The translations under genes and the position numbers were made by a program. From Homarus americanus (Eukaryota > Arthropoda > Malacostraca > Decapoda > Nephropidae): a stretch of 64,000 nucleotides of DNA. Each line of letters opens with the position of its first letter. The first letter of the stretch is position 1. Under the pieces are notes generated by a model. It saw only the letters and a program-made list of their open reading frames with translations. It searched no databases and was not told the DNA's origin. The DNA lies in contig NW_024720773.1 in the NCBI RefSeq assembly GCF_018991925.1, positions 3,403,758 to 3,467,757 on the forward strand. The letters are read 5' to 3'. Positions 24,916 through 36,572 of the stretch are shown one piece after another.

Positions 24916-26520
24916 ACTGTAGGGGCAGGAGACCGCTGTCACAAATTATAAAGGATCTACTTCATTACTTTTTTTCTCTTTCCCACTACTTAAACAACTA
25001 CTGTACTCTCTCTGTCTTAACTCTGACCTGTGGTAGCATGACTCGAGGTTAAGACTGTAATAATGGTACCAAGATATGGGAAGAAAATAAAGGTGGTCAC
25101 TGTAGGAAAATAATACCCCTAACATACAATAAAAATGGTTTATTAAAATAATGCTAGACTTCTAACTACTTTCAGTAACACACTAGTGCCAATATCAACT
25201 CCATGGCAATACTCAGATACTTGTCAACAAATACAATACATTCTCCACACCACCTGTACTTGGTGTACCTGTAGAAAACATATACACTGTAAATATGCAT
25301 AGAATACACTTGGGATCCAACAACAACACAGAGAACCTGAGAGATTGCTCTCGTAGACAGAAAAGGACCTGTAGCACTGGTTTTCCAAATATATACCTCC
25401 CTTGCTACTGTGTTACATAGCCAAGCAAAACGTGGCGACCTTCACACTAGGTTAACTCCAGACTCTCATACAATTGTAGATGACATACCAGAATACACAG
25501 GCGAAATAACGACCCACGCACTACTCAGAGGTGGACTCATACAAGCAGCGACATTGCCTGAGCTGGTGTTGTTTACGTTGCTGGGCGACCACAGGTGGAT
25601 GGGGGATGCGTCTGGAACACGCCCTGAGTTGCCGACTGGCTCACCACATAACTGTGTTGGCAGCGATATCCGACCTTATTGACATTCATCCATCTCCAAA
25701 TACCAGTGTGAACGTCATCCCGGAGTCGACACAATCAGCTTGGTCTACAGGAACCTGTGTACGGAGTGCGGTGGTGGCTTAGAGTGAGGTCAGGTCATGG
25801 TCTGGAGAGGCGGTCTCCAGCCAACATCTCACACCCTCACACCACCAAGCCGTAACTTCCAGATAATTCAACTACTTCCTTCACTATACACATTGGCGTA
25901 TGAAAATTAGGTTGCGAACTTATTCGAATCTTATAAGTTCAGCTTTTCAAACTAAGCAGTGACTGAGCTCTCAAAGAATAAAACTGACGACAAATTCTCA
26001 GAATGGCAGTATACGGGGGTGGGGTCTTCGGAGGCAGATTACTGGTACTTTCCGTTAAACTCGAGCGATAAATACGTTTTGTGCTTACATTTCAGACAAT
26101 TATTTAACTCCTATAATACAAGACTGACAACACTTTCTACGTTTCCATCGGATTCTCTGATGTTCATATTATACATATAATCTCTTAACACAAAATACTC
26201 TACCCATAAAAATACAAGATACCTCCAACATATACTAAATACATCTAGACTATTTTCCCCCACGGTAGGTAAACATAATTGACTGTACAATCAATTTATT
26301 CACTCACAATTTCAAATTCCCTGAACATCTTGAGTCCCTGAGCGACCATAAAAGAGAAAATGGAGGAACTACGACATCCTGAAGTGGATAGAGAACGGAG
26401 GTCTCTAGTGGGAAACTCTCACGTTTAACAAGTTTTGTGGGCGCTGTAGCATAATATGAATAATTAAGCGATGAACGGACTACTAAACAAACGTGACCAT
26501 GACAACATTATTTTATTTAG
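24916..26520. other. Intron sequence, no gene supported
   Basis: Overlapping plus-strand frames at 25410-25682 and 25531-25782 and an open minus frame over 25480-25680 show ordinary composition but no recognised domain, splice-site pair or start context. The 25500-25840 stretch is somewhat richer in CpG than its surroundings. The rest is A+T rich. Confidence 0.45.
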
Positions 26521-26524
26521 TTTA

Positions 26525-26733
26525 GCAATGTGTTAGGTACAGTGCTATTGTAGCGTACTGTATGTGGCCAGTTGTCAAATTTCTCTGTTTGTCTATCTTC
26601 TCTTTGATTGGCTCACATACATATGTACACGTCGGAAATCGGTCAGCAGTTGTAGGGGAGAGTATCCACTGCACTATAATACTGTGTTTGTTGTTGCTTG
26701 TGAACACAATTTGTTAGGTACAGTGCTATAATT
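26525..26733. repeat. 52-bp tandem repeat, left part
   Basis: The unit is ATAATACTGTGTTTGTTGTT followed by GCTTGTGAACACAATTTGTT and AGGTACAGTGCT. One partial unit is split at CTAT by a short solo LTR (26549-26673). The next unit runs into the CR1-like insertion at about 26731. The array continues at 29368. Confidence 0.85.
26549..26673. mobile_element. Short solo LTR (125 bp) with 4-bp target duplication CTAT
   Basis: The segment begins TGTAGCG and ends TATCCACTGCA (TG...CA), flanked on both sides by CTAT (26545-26548 and 26674-26677). Removing it plus one CTAT restores the 52-bp unit exactly (CAGTGCTATAATACTG). Its end (GTTGTAGGGGAGAGTATCCA) matches the ends of the longer solo LTRs at 47788-48243 and 59744-60128. 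Much shorter than those, so either a deleted copy or a different subfamily. Confidence 0.7.
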
Positions 26734-29367
26734 TACGAACCTTTCTCAAGAAACTTGCAGGACCTTAGTGCCAGCCAGGCGAGAGTACAGAGAGAGGATG
26801 TTTTTGAAGAGTTCAAATGGTGTAAAATTAAATTAAAGGGAGGGGACTTACTTATCGTCGGGTGTATCTACAGATCCCCAAACTGTAGCCCACTAAATCA
26901 AAGGAACTTAAGAGACTTGATAGACAACACGGCGATGATCAACCCTAGCCACCTCCTTATCATGGGGGACTTTAACTATGGTAACATCGACTGGAGAAAC
27001 GAGTTCACCCCAAATGACTTGAATAACCCTGCTACTCTTTTTGTAGAAACTCTGAGAAATAATTTTCTGTTACAACATGTTAGAGACCCGACACATTACA
27101 GAGGAGAGCAAACACCCATGCCACTTGACCTCATCATAACAAACGAGGAGGGTATGGTGGCCAAACTGAAACACCTTGCCCCAGTTGGCACCAGTCACCA
27201 TATGGTATTGTCATTTAGATTTAACTGTTACCTAGTTCAGGATAAAGCCAGGCCAAGGTGCAAATATTACAAGGGAAATTACAACGGGATGAGGGAAGAG
27301 ATGAGAGGTATCAACTGGCCTGACTCATTAAGGCAAAAGAACACAGACACTACGCTGAATATCGTAACTAATAAAGTGACCCATTTGATCGATAAATAGA
27401 TACCCAAGACCAAACTCAATGCCTCTAGGAATACGAGAGGATCCCTACACAGGAACCACGCGGCGGTCGACAGCGTTAAGAAGAAAACCCAGAAATTCAA
27501 GACGTGGGTTGGGTCAAACGATGAGCAGGACAAGAGGATGTATGCAAGAGCCAGAAACCAAGAAAAGATACAGTGTAGAAGGGCTGAAAATGAGTTCCAG
27601 AGGCTGGTTGCAAGCGAGGTCAAGTCGAACCCAAAGGCGTTTTACCGCAATGCAAAGTCGAAATTAAAAACGCGAGTACGAGTATCAGACATGAGGCTTG
27701 AAGATGGTAGTTATGCAGATTCTGACCAGGATAAAGCTGAGGCATTGAATAACTTCTTTTACTCGGTGTTCACAAGAGAGGATGCGATTAACCTTCCTGC
27801 GTTCGAGGACAGACGGTTCGACACAGCACTGACCCACATTGTGTTCAAAGAAGAGGATTTTAGAAATAAACTGTCCAGGCTAAAGGTCCGTAAGAGTCCC
27901 GGCCTTGACAAGGTGCATCCTAGAAGGCTAAGAGAGTTGAGCAACGAGCTTGCAGAGCCCCTGAAGATCCTGTTTTGTAAATGCCTGGATTAACAAGGTC
28001 CCCAGTGAATGGAAAGTGGCTTATGTGAGTCCTATCTTCAAGAAGGGCGATCATCACTCCACGAACAACTATAGACCTGTGAGCCTGACCAGCATAATAT
28101 GTAAAGTACTTGAAAGTATTATCAGAGATGCAGCAATGGAACATCTACTACGAAACAACCCTTGTAAAGGATTGCCAACACGGTTTTATGCCGGGGCGCT
28201 CCTGCTTAACACAATTGCTCAAGGTATTGAATATTTGGACACATATTCTGGAATGGGGTGGTAATATCGACAATATTTACCTAGATTTTGCCAAGGCTTT
28301 CGACAGTGTACTCCACGAAAGGCTGAAAATCAAACTGGAAGGGTACGGAATTCGGGGAAATGTCCTAGCGTAGATAGAAGATTTTCTACATGACCCCAGG
28401 CAATGTGTGGTGATTAATGGCACGAAATCATCATCTGTACCTGTCACAAGCGTGGTACCACGCTGTTATACACTCCTCCATCAAGAACCAAGCGGACTGT
28501 GAAGAGCTGCAGAAGGACCACTGTGGGCTCCAAGATGGTCGAAGAAATGGCTGCTGAGATTCAATGTCAAGAAGTGTAAGAGGATGCACCTGGGGCGTAC
28601 CAACGGTAAGGAGGCGTATCATATGTCCCAACGGGATGAAGAAACTGCACTGTTTGAGAGTGAATGTGAGAAGGACCTAGGTGTGGATGTTGACAATGAG
28701 CTGAAGTTCTCGGGCCGTTGCAAGAAGAAGGTAAATCAGCCAAATAAATTATTGGGTCTTATAAGAAGGTCGTTCAGATATCTAGACAGTCCGTCCCTCG
28801 TAACGATCTTCAAGAGTTTAGTGCTTCCCTATCGGGAGTACTGTCACCCCGTCTGGTCCCCGAGATATGCTAGGGACTGTCAGTTGGTTGAAAATGTTCA
28901 AAGGAGGGCCACCAGACTGGTGCCTGCACTTCGGGACCTCAGCTACCCTGAGAGATTGAAGCGCCTGAACTTGCCTAGCTTATACTGCAGACGGGCAAGG
29001 GGAGACCTAATTGAGGTGTATAAGCATCTCAAGGGGCACTACTCAGTCGAGTGTCCTTACTTGGAGCTGGCGGACGCTCGCCACCACAAGGAGTCACAGC
29101 TCAAACTTGATGAAGCCGCAAGTCCAGAAAACTGTGAGGGCAAACTTTTTCGAAGTGAGGGTTGTGAACTCTTGGAACAATCTACCAGAAGTGTTGTGAT
29201 GGCACCGAGTGTGAGCTCTTTCAAGACAAGACTTGACCAACACTGGAGCGGGTTCAGGTACATTCAGGAGCCGGTGCATGCCCAGTACTTTCCAACAGTG
29301 CAAAACAGAGACGTGACCGATCGCCCAAGCGGCTAACGAGCCGAACAGTGGTAAAGAGGATAAAACA
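26731..29367 (+). pseudogene. CR1-like non-LTR retrotransposon, 5'-truncated and internally deleted
   Basis: Begins within the apurinic-endonuclease domain: GCIYRSPN, IMGDFNYGNIDW, LDLIITNEEG and APVGTSHHMVL within 26755-27399. The RT part follows in shifted frames: IFKKGDHHSTNNYRPVSLTS, QHGFMPGRSCLTQLL and YLDFAKAFDSVLHERL (28030-28320). After NGTKSSSVPVTS (about 28440) the sequence jumps to the region beyond the catalytic Y/FADD box, which is absent. The C-terminal part is open from 28584 to 29336 with DLGVDVDNELKF, RRARGDLIEVYKHLKG and a downstream tail. At least four frame breaks. It sits in the 52-bp repeat and lies antisense to the host F-box gene. No RNase H. Confidence 0.88.
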
Positions 29368-29578
29368 ATATTGTGTTTGTTGTTGCTTGTGAACACAATG
29401 TGCTAGGTACAGTGCTATAATACTATGTTTGTTATTGCTTGTGAACACAATGTGTTAGGTACAGTGCTATAATACTGTGATTGTTATTGCTTGTGAACAC
29501 AAATTGTTAGGTGAAGTGCTATAATACTGTGTTTGTTGTTGCTTGTGTACACAATTTATATTTTTATGTATAATATTG
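29368..29578. repeat. 52-bp tandem repeat, right part, four units
   Basis: Four more copies of the unit described at 26525, diverging toward the end. The last copy decays into A/T-rich sequence near 29640. Confidence 0.9.
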
Positions 29579-30012
29579 TGGTTTTTTGATGGTTGTGAAA
29601 CAATTTCAATTTTCTAGGTACAATATAATATTGGGGTTGTTTTGTCATTAGGGAACTGAAACTTATTTTTCCACGTGTTATGTTCTTCTCTATCTGAATG
29701 ATCTTCAAGGAACCTAACCCATTCGGATAGCAAGGGAGGTGTGTATAATGTTTGGATTCAATTTGACTTTGGAAGAAATATGACTACAATAACACTCCAG
29801 ATAGGTGATGGTGGTGACAGCTCCCCAAGTCACTGTTTCTGAGGCTGGTTAATAACTGTGAATCATGTGCGGCTCAACAAGAAAACTCACAACAGTTAAA
29901 ATTAGGATTAGTTGTTAACAAAAATCTTATTCATTAATTTTACATCAATTTATTTTAATTACTTTACCTCCTGTTACTGAATCAGGTAATGAGGCAGTTG
30001 GTCAGTTCTCTG
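29579..30012. other. A+T-rich intron sequence, nothing recognised
   Basis: No open frame, repeat or RNA signature that I can support. Confidence 0.5.
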
Positions 30013-30410
30013 TTGTGCTGTACTGTACTGTGCTGTATTGTACTGTACTGTACTGTGCTGTGCTGTACTATACTATGCTGTACTGTGCTGTACTGTACTG
30101 TACTGTACTGTGCTGTGTTGTACTGTGCTGTACTGTACTGTACTGTACTGTACTGTACTGTACTGTGCTGTGCTGTACTGTGCTGTGTTGTACTGTGCTG
30201 TGCTGTACTATACTATACTATAGTGTGCTGTGCTGTGCTGTGCTGTGCTGTAGTGTACTGTACTGTACTGTACTGTACTGTACTGTACTGTACTGTGTTG
30301 TACTGTACTGTACTGTGCTGTGTTGTACTGTGCTGTACTATACTATACTATACTGTGCTGTACTGTACTGTGCTGTGCTGTGTTGTGCTGTAATGTACTA
30401 TACTGTATGG
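30013..30410. repeat. CTGTA/CTGTG pentanucleotide array, ~400 bp
   Basis: About 78 pentamers, mainly GTACT, with GTGCT, GTATT and ATACT variants. Overlapping 134-169-residue frames of Tyr-Cys-Thr-Val-Leu composition are the repeat read in frame (the pentamer gives LYCTV on one strand and STVQY on the other). Confidence 0.95.
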
Positions 30411-31190
30411 TCACTGTCCCTACAGCTAACTGTACATACTTGCTGTACAATCACTGATAGTTTTATTTCTAACCAGCATAGGATGGAAGTATACGTGAAG
30501 GCAATATTTACATCAAGATGCTGACTTACTGAATTAATAACACTAACGTTTCATACAAAGGGCAATTATATGTATGGTTTACTTACATAGGGGGGCGATT
30601 TAGCGCTATATCAGCGAATGCGTGAACTGACATTGTCAAAGGTGACCACCGCCGGGCGCAGTAGTGTCTCAAGGGAGAACCCAGAGGGAGTTGAAGTAAT
30701 GTGGGTGGAAACCTCTGTGAGATGACATCATATGTACTGGATATAAGAGTCTTAATGGACTTGCTTTCATGAATGTTCACTCTTACATGGAACTTAATGT
30801 GAGCATCAAGTGAACAAGTTTACTAAGCTACATCCTCGTATGATGGAACTAGTTGACATCTTGACATCCTAATTATCTTGTTATGTACATTTAATGCTTA
30901 TTGTTAAGTGTGTGTGCGTGCGTGCGTGCGTGCGTGCAGTGGTGTAATGCATCGAGTGTGGCAGCATTATGTTAGTGTTAAGGTACAAGCACTGCTTGCT
31001 TCCTCTCGCTTTCAGCTACCACTGCTAGCTAGCCCTCGTGGTGAACAGAGAAACAACTTGCATAAATCTTCCCCGGCCAGTACACAGCCTCTTCACCATC
31101 AAGACTCCTGCTGTGCCTCCTCGTGGCAACACACGGTAACTGTCCAGCTGCCTTGCGGATTAACCTTGGTAGGTACAAGGTTATGGGAGT
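30411..31190. other. Intron sequence with a GTGC microsatellite
   Basis: A run of GTGC tetramers lies at about 30912-30938. Otherwise unrecognised, apart from the weak candidate exon listed at 30587-30781. Confidence 0.45.
30587..30781 (-). CDS. Weak candidate exon, unidentified
   Basis: A minus-strand frame of 65 residues (start VRVNIHESKSIKTLISSTYD) ends at a perfect donor (CCTAT/GTAAGTAAAC). The acceptor (CATGTAAG) has no pyrimidine tract. It lies within the 28-kb intron of the F-box gene, is not part of that protein, and matches no family I recognise. It could be a nested gene's exon, an old transposon fragment or chance. Confidence 0.18.
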
Positions 31191-34125
31191 AAGCCCCGAA
31201 TGAAAAATCTGCAGTGCAGCCCCGCATCAAACAGACATGTTTACAGAGCTCCAACAAGACCCCAACGGTGGTATAGGGGGAAGAGGTGACCAAGATGGGA
31301 ACCAAATGACTACACCGGCAGATGAAGGCAATGCATGATGAACAGGCTACTAAGGCAAAACCCAACAAACTGAGCTATCGGCAGTCCATTGCAACTCTCC
31401 CTCTCCCCAGTTGTTGCAACAATTGCACCACTGGATCAGGAAAAGGGAGAGCCAAGATGTGTGTTTGCAGTCTGCGCTCCTGCCTCGCCACATAAATCAA
31501 CTCATACGCACCCATCATCCAGCTCATCATACCTCTCATCATCATCAAACCCTTATACCCCATACGTCCTATGACAATGGATGAATGGTGACAGAGACGG
31601 GCAGAGATGACTGCTGGGAGTTTCTAGTCACAACTCTGCACATGGGCGGCACAGATAAGATGGTCGTTTATGCAATGGGATCTAGGCAGCAATGAAATCC
31701 GGTCCTGTCTGTGCGACTGAGCAGCCCTTTTGAGGAGCCACTCTGCTCACCCTACATGGGGAGGGGGCTAGAAAAGGTGCCCTAAACATAGCCTGCCTAA
31801 AGAACCAAACTGACTGGGCATCCGTACCCAGCAAGGTCATCCTTATGCGGTCGAAAACATATCTACAATCCCAGATCAAAACAAAAACGAACTATACAAC
31901 CTCTTAAGGTCGCTACATGGAATGTCAGGACCCTTCTGGATACTGGCACAAATGAGCGTCCTGAAAGAAGAACTGCCATTAGTGAGTCTGCTCCCAGACA
32001 CGGGTCAACTCACAGAACAGGGGTCTGGCTATACCTTCTTCTAGAAGAGTAAGCCTGCTGCAGAGAGAAATTGCATTTATGGAGATGGCTTGGCCATCTG
32101 CCAACGCATCCTACACAGGCTAACTGAAATGCCTATTGGGATCAATGAGCGCCTCATGACTCTCTGAGTCCCACTGAATCACTCACGTCATGCCTTCTTC
32201 ATCAGTGCATACGCCCAAACACTGGAAGCAGAGGATAACATCAAGGAGGCCTTTTCCGCCGACCTTGACAGAGTGCTAACCTCTATCCCCAGAGAAGATA
32301 AGGTCATGCTCCTTGGTGATTTCAATGCCAGAGTTGGCAGAGATGCTGACAGTTGGCAGGGAACCATAGGGAGAAATGGACTACGCAAGTGTAATCCCAA
32401 CGGCCTACTCCTCCTCAGCAAGTGTGCTGCACACAACCTCACTATCACTAATACCTTGTTTAGGCAGGCCGACAAGTTCAAGGGTTTGTGGCAACACCCA
32501 TAATCCAAACACTGGCATCTCATTGACTACAGCATTGTCATAGAAAGAGATCACCGAGATGTCCTCATAACCCGTGCCATGTGTGGCTCAGACCACTACG
32601 ATAATGATCATCGGCTCGTCACAGCTAAGCTTTCACTTCACGTTGCCCCAAAACGGTGAAGGCAGCCAAGCCTCCAGAAGAGGTTTTAACACTAAGCATC
32701 TGGAGGATCCAGCGGTAGAACATGATTTCAGAGAGCAGCTCGAACATGGGCTAATAAGCAACCCGACAACATACAACCTAAATCCCAGTGCAGATTGGGG
32801 TATTCTCGACACTGTGATGACAAAACCTTGCTGAGAGACCCTCGGCGAGATCGAAAGAATACACCAGGACTAGTTTGATGAAAATGAACTGGAAATCAAT
32901 GTTCTCATCAATGATGAGCGTGCTGCTTTAACTGACTGGCAGAACAACCCTCAGTCTTGGACCAAAGCTGATACCTTCCACAACAAGAAAGCGGCAGCGC
33001 AGTGCAAACTTCGCAAACTAAAGAACGACTGTCTTAAAAAGAAAGCATGTTAAACACAAGAATTTGCAGATCAACACATGATGCACGAATTTTTCAATTC
33101 CACTAAAACATTTTATGGGCCAATCACTTATGGCACAGCCCCCTTCCACTCATCCAACGGTAACTACATAATTAAAGACGACGAAGGCATCCTTCAGTGC
33201 TAGAAAGAGCACTACAATTCACTGCTCAACCGAAACACCAGAGCTGACCCACCTCAGCTATCCTCCATCCCTGAATGAGGTAGCTACTGCCATCAAACAG
33301 ATGAAAATAACATAGCCTCAGGGCCTGATGGAATCCCACGACAGCGGACATCGATAAAGAGATTCAACGTCAGATCAGACATACATCCCAAGCCTTTGAC
33401 AGACTCCATACCATTATCTTCAGCTGTTGGGAGCTGAAATTATATACAAAGTTGCACGTATATCATGCAGTGGTCCTCCTTCCACTGTTATATGGCAGCG
33501 AGACATGGGTCACATACAGAAGGCACCCCAAGGCACTTGAAAACTTTCTCCAACATAGTCTACGTTCCATCCTCCGAGTTCGTTGGGAAGACATGGGAAC
33601 AAATGCCAGTATTCTCGCTGACACCAACTGTAGGGGAATCAAGGCTACCATTATCCATGAACAACTACGGTGGACTGGCTATGTTACCCATATGGACAGT
33701 AGTCGCCTAACGAAGAGTAAACGTAATGCTGGCAGGCAATTGAAAAGGTATAAGGATAGTCTTAAGACAAACCTGAAAAAATGCCAAGTCGACCCCCTCA
33801 TCTGAGAGACGATCACTCCACATCGTATGCTAGAAGGAGCACCACACGAGAAGGGGTCGATACTTTCGAGTTAACCCGACTGCATACCAAGGCAGACAAG
33901 CGCCATCACCGGAAAGACGCTGCCGCCTTCCCTCCCGCACTAGATGTAGCCCACCACACATGCAACGTCTGTGAACAACTCTGACAGTTCTATATCGGCC
34001 TCTTTAGTCAAATTAAAACTCGCCAACGAAGGTAACATCCTTAATAACTCATATCATTGAATCATAGCTGGATGCTAGTCATACTCGTTTCCAAGTGACA
34101 GCAAAGTAGTAGTAGTAGTAGTAGT
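31191..34125 (+). pseudogene. RTE/BovB-like non-LTR retrotransposon, copy A
   Basis: Endonuclease remnants include TSIPREDKVMLLGDFNARVG and NGLLLLSKCAAHNLTITNTL (32270-32470). The RT C-terminal region contains LYGSETWVTYRRHPKAL, LRVRWEDM, IHEQLRWTGYVTHMD and the family's Cys/His tail THCNVCEQL-like piece near 33950-33985. The catalytic RT core is missing: near 33340 the text passes from SGPDGIP directly to DIDKEIQRQIR, a jump that spans about 0.95 kb in copy B (53143 to 54095). Copy A keeps about 0.29 kb (32730-33005) that copy B lacks. Sequence back to about 31191 may be its 5' region; firm similarity to copy B starts near 31795. The 3' end is a TAG/AGT trinucleotide run (34106-34126). Confidence 0.85.
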
Positions 34126-34128
34126 AAT

Positions 34129-34210
34129 AAAATGGCGGCAAAAGTGTGGCTATTGGGGAAGGCTGGAGGCCACGATTAAAAAAAAAAAAATAAATAAATA
34201 AAGTAGAAAA
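34129..34210 (+). repeat. Short 3'-tail repeat ending in poly(A)
   Basis: An AAATGGCGGCAAAAGTGTGG-type phrase, then GGAGGCCACGATTA and A/AAT-rich tail. It is about 80% identical by eye to 35678-35735, which follows the C-terminus of the nuclease-like element. I read both as the 3' end of one retroelement family. This copy would be a very short 5'-truncated insert. Confidence 0.55.
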
Positions 34211-34225
34211 TAGAAAGTAGAAAAA

Positions 34226-35630
34226 TCACTCCTTGCACTACCACCGAAACTGGGAGGCATGGGATTGACCAATCCAGGGGACATTGCTGCCACCGAACAT
34301 CAAAACACGGTTAAGCTCACGGAAGCCCTCACTGACCACATAATAGCTCGGAACACAACAGGTGAGGTGGATACCAGCGAAGTAAACAAGATTCGAAGGT
34401 CCATTGAAATAGAATGACAGCACGGCCAAAGTGATAAGTTGCAGCAACTGATGCTGCAAGTACCAGAGAATTTGAAAAAAAAGTAGCTATAGCGCAGGAG
34501 GTGGGTACCTCGAACTGGTTAACTACGTTATGGATAAGGGCAAATGGTTTCAGTCTCAATAAACAAAAATATACAGATGCCATTGCTCTAAGGTACGGTA
34601 GGCCAGTAGAAGGTTTGCCCTCCCAATGCATGTGTGGCTCGTCCTATGACGTCGATCACACCATGGTGTACAAGAAAAGGGGCTTCATATGCATGAGGCA
34701 TGACGAAGAAAGAGATCCCACAGCAAATATGTTGAAGGAAATCTGTCGTGATGTCAGGGTAGAACCGACCCCCCGTCCATTGGACGGTGAGAATTTCCAC
34801 CAACATAGGACCTCAAACACATCCAACGAAGCCCCTGTTGACGTCAGTGCTCGAGGATTCTGGACGCGGGGACAGCGAGCCTTCTTCAACATCAGAATTT
34901 TTTATCCCATGGCTGCATGTCACCGTAACTTAGCTCTCGATGCTGCACACAGGAGGAACGAGAAAGACAAGATAAGGGCATACGGGGAGAGAATTCAGAA
35001 CGTTAATCAAGGCAGCTTCACTCCTCTTGTATGTATATTATGTATGTTGTATGTATACTATGTATGTACTCCATTTATATACATTACTTATCTAGTCAGT
35101 AGCGTGTGGCAATGCCCCTTTTCATGTCACCACACGCTTAGATAATGTGCCTGGCGACATCTGGAAGCTGCTAATGTACCACTTGCCACATGTTACCTGA
35201 GAGGTCAGAGAGAGGCCAGTTGACCCATATAGAGTGTAGGGACTACCAGCGCTGGGATTGCGCACCTCTGTACTTCCATTAAATAGAACCTACAGAACTC
35301 TACAGGTGTTTGTGTTCTCTCCTGTTGTTAGAAGTGAGTACCCAGAACCCCTACACCTCTGATGTTCACAACCTCTGGTGGGATGGGACCAAGTGCAGGA
35401 TGCTTCAACGCCAGACTTGTGGAGGTGCTATCCGAACAGAAGCAGCAGCCCAGAAGTTATGTTACAGTCTGGATGAGTTGTCGACTGTCCTTCTCTCTCC
35501 TTAGGTCTGCTTTGCTCTACCTCAGGGGAAAGAGAGCATCGGCTTCAAAGCAGACAACACTGCAGATGTTGACTCTGAGGCAACAGTCACTGAATGCCAC
35601 ATAGATCTACGGCTCAACTAACTCAACACA
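34226..35630 (+). pseudogene. Zinc-finger plus nuclease-like mobile-element protein, split by a solo LTR
   Basis: C-terminal part of a large mobile-element protein that I have seen repeatedly as an uncharacterised multi-copy protein in invertebrate genomes. In order: LPPKLGGMGLTNPGDIAATE (34230-34290), a frame break near 34414, then from 34501 a helical GTSNWLTTL..GFSLNKQKY..AIALRYG segment. Next come CMCG and DHTM (zinc-binding-like), RHDEERDP, DVRVEPTPRPLDGEN, DVSARGFWTRGQRAFFNIRI, and SFTPL where a 328-bp LTR interrupts it. The frame continues exactly after the LTR with MFTTSGGMGP, and LLRSALLYLRGKRA near the end. The order Cys/His finger, RHD/N, E, D...F(D)xRV resembles the restriction-like endonuclease of R2-type non-LTR elements (inference). 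The second acidic residue appears changed to Asn. A 3' tail with A/AAT-rich end follows (35678-35760). Confidence 0.65.
35028..35355. mobile_element. Solo LTR (328 bp) with 5-bp target duplication CCTCT
   Basis: Starts TGTATATTATG and ends CCCCTACA (TGTA...TACA), flanked by CCTCT at 35023-35027 and 35356-35360. Excising it and one CCTCT restores an open reading frame across the junction (codons for Pro-Leu-Met-Phe-Thr). A 5-bp duplication and TG/CA ends fit a Gypsy-type LTR. An ATTAAATA phrase followed by T-rich sequence near 35278-35325 could be the polyadenylation region. No internal element sequence remains. Confidence 0.85.
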
Positions 35631-35775
35631 GCTAGGATAGCTACTTATGTATTACGATATTTTATTTTAAGGTATTAAATGGCGGCGAAGCTGTGCCTAT
35701 TGGGGGAGGATGGAGGCCATTTATTAAAAATAATTATAATAATAATATTGGGATGGGCATTTGTTAAAATTGTTA

Positions 35776-36185
<410 letters not shown>

Positions 36186-36200
<15 letters not shown>

Positions 36201-36572
36201 TGGTTTAATAAAAAAGTTCTGCAGCCCGAAAGCTGAAAATATGCGTTGGACATAAATTACAATTATACACATTGACATTGGTGGTTTAACAAAAGCCTTC
36301 ATTAGAGAAAGGTAAAGGAACATACAGATTAATGTTTACAGTGGAGGTCACGTAGGTCATGTGCACTGAGGTGTAACAATAAACACTTAGTGTAGTAATC
36401 CCCTCACAGATGGTGTTATGAGGAACCTCGGGTGGTGTAATAATTCCCTCACAGATGGTGTTATGAGGAACCTCGGGTGGTGTAATAATTCCCTCACAGA
36501 TGGTGTTATGAGGGTCCTGATGTGGTGTAGTAATTCACTCACAGAAGGTGTTACAAGGGACCTCTCGTGGTG
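36186..36572. repeat. Dispersed element with internal 45-bp minisatellite, copy 1 (left part)
   Basis: Order: AAT run, a conserved ~150-bp segment (TTCTGCAGCCCGAAAGCTGA ... GGTGGTTTAACAAAAGCCTT ... AGGTAAAGGAACATACAGAT), then about four units of a 45-bp repeat (CCTCACAGATGGTGTTATGA GG..CCTC..GTGGTGTAGTAATTC). Interrupted by a CR1-like element at about 36573; continues at 40047. The second copy (47006-47753) has the same order. Confidence 0.75.

Noticed and set aside
25410..25782. Two overlapping plus-strand frames of 83-90 residues
   Set aside because: No domain, start context or splice signals; a comparable frame is open on the opposite strand.
35310..35604. Independent small gene at 35310-35504 or 35362-35604
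   Set aside because: The second frame is the continuation of the nuclease-like element after the solo LTR; the first is a shifted shadow.
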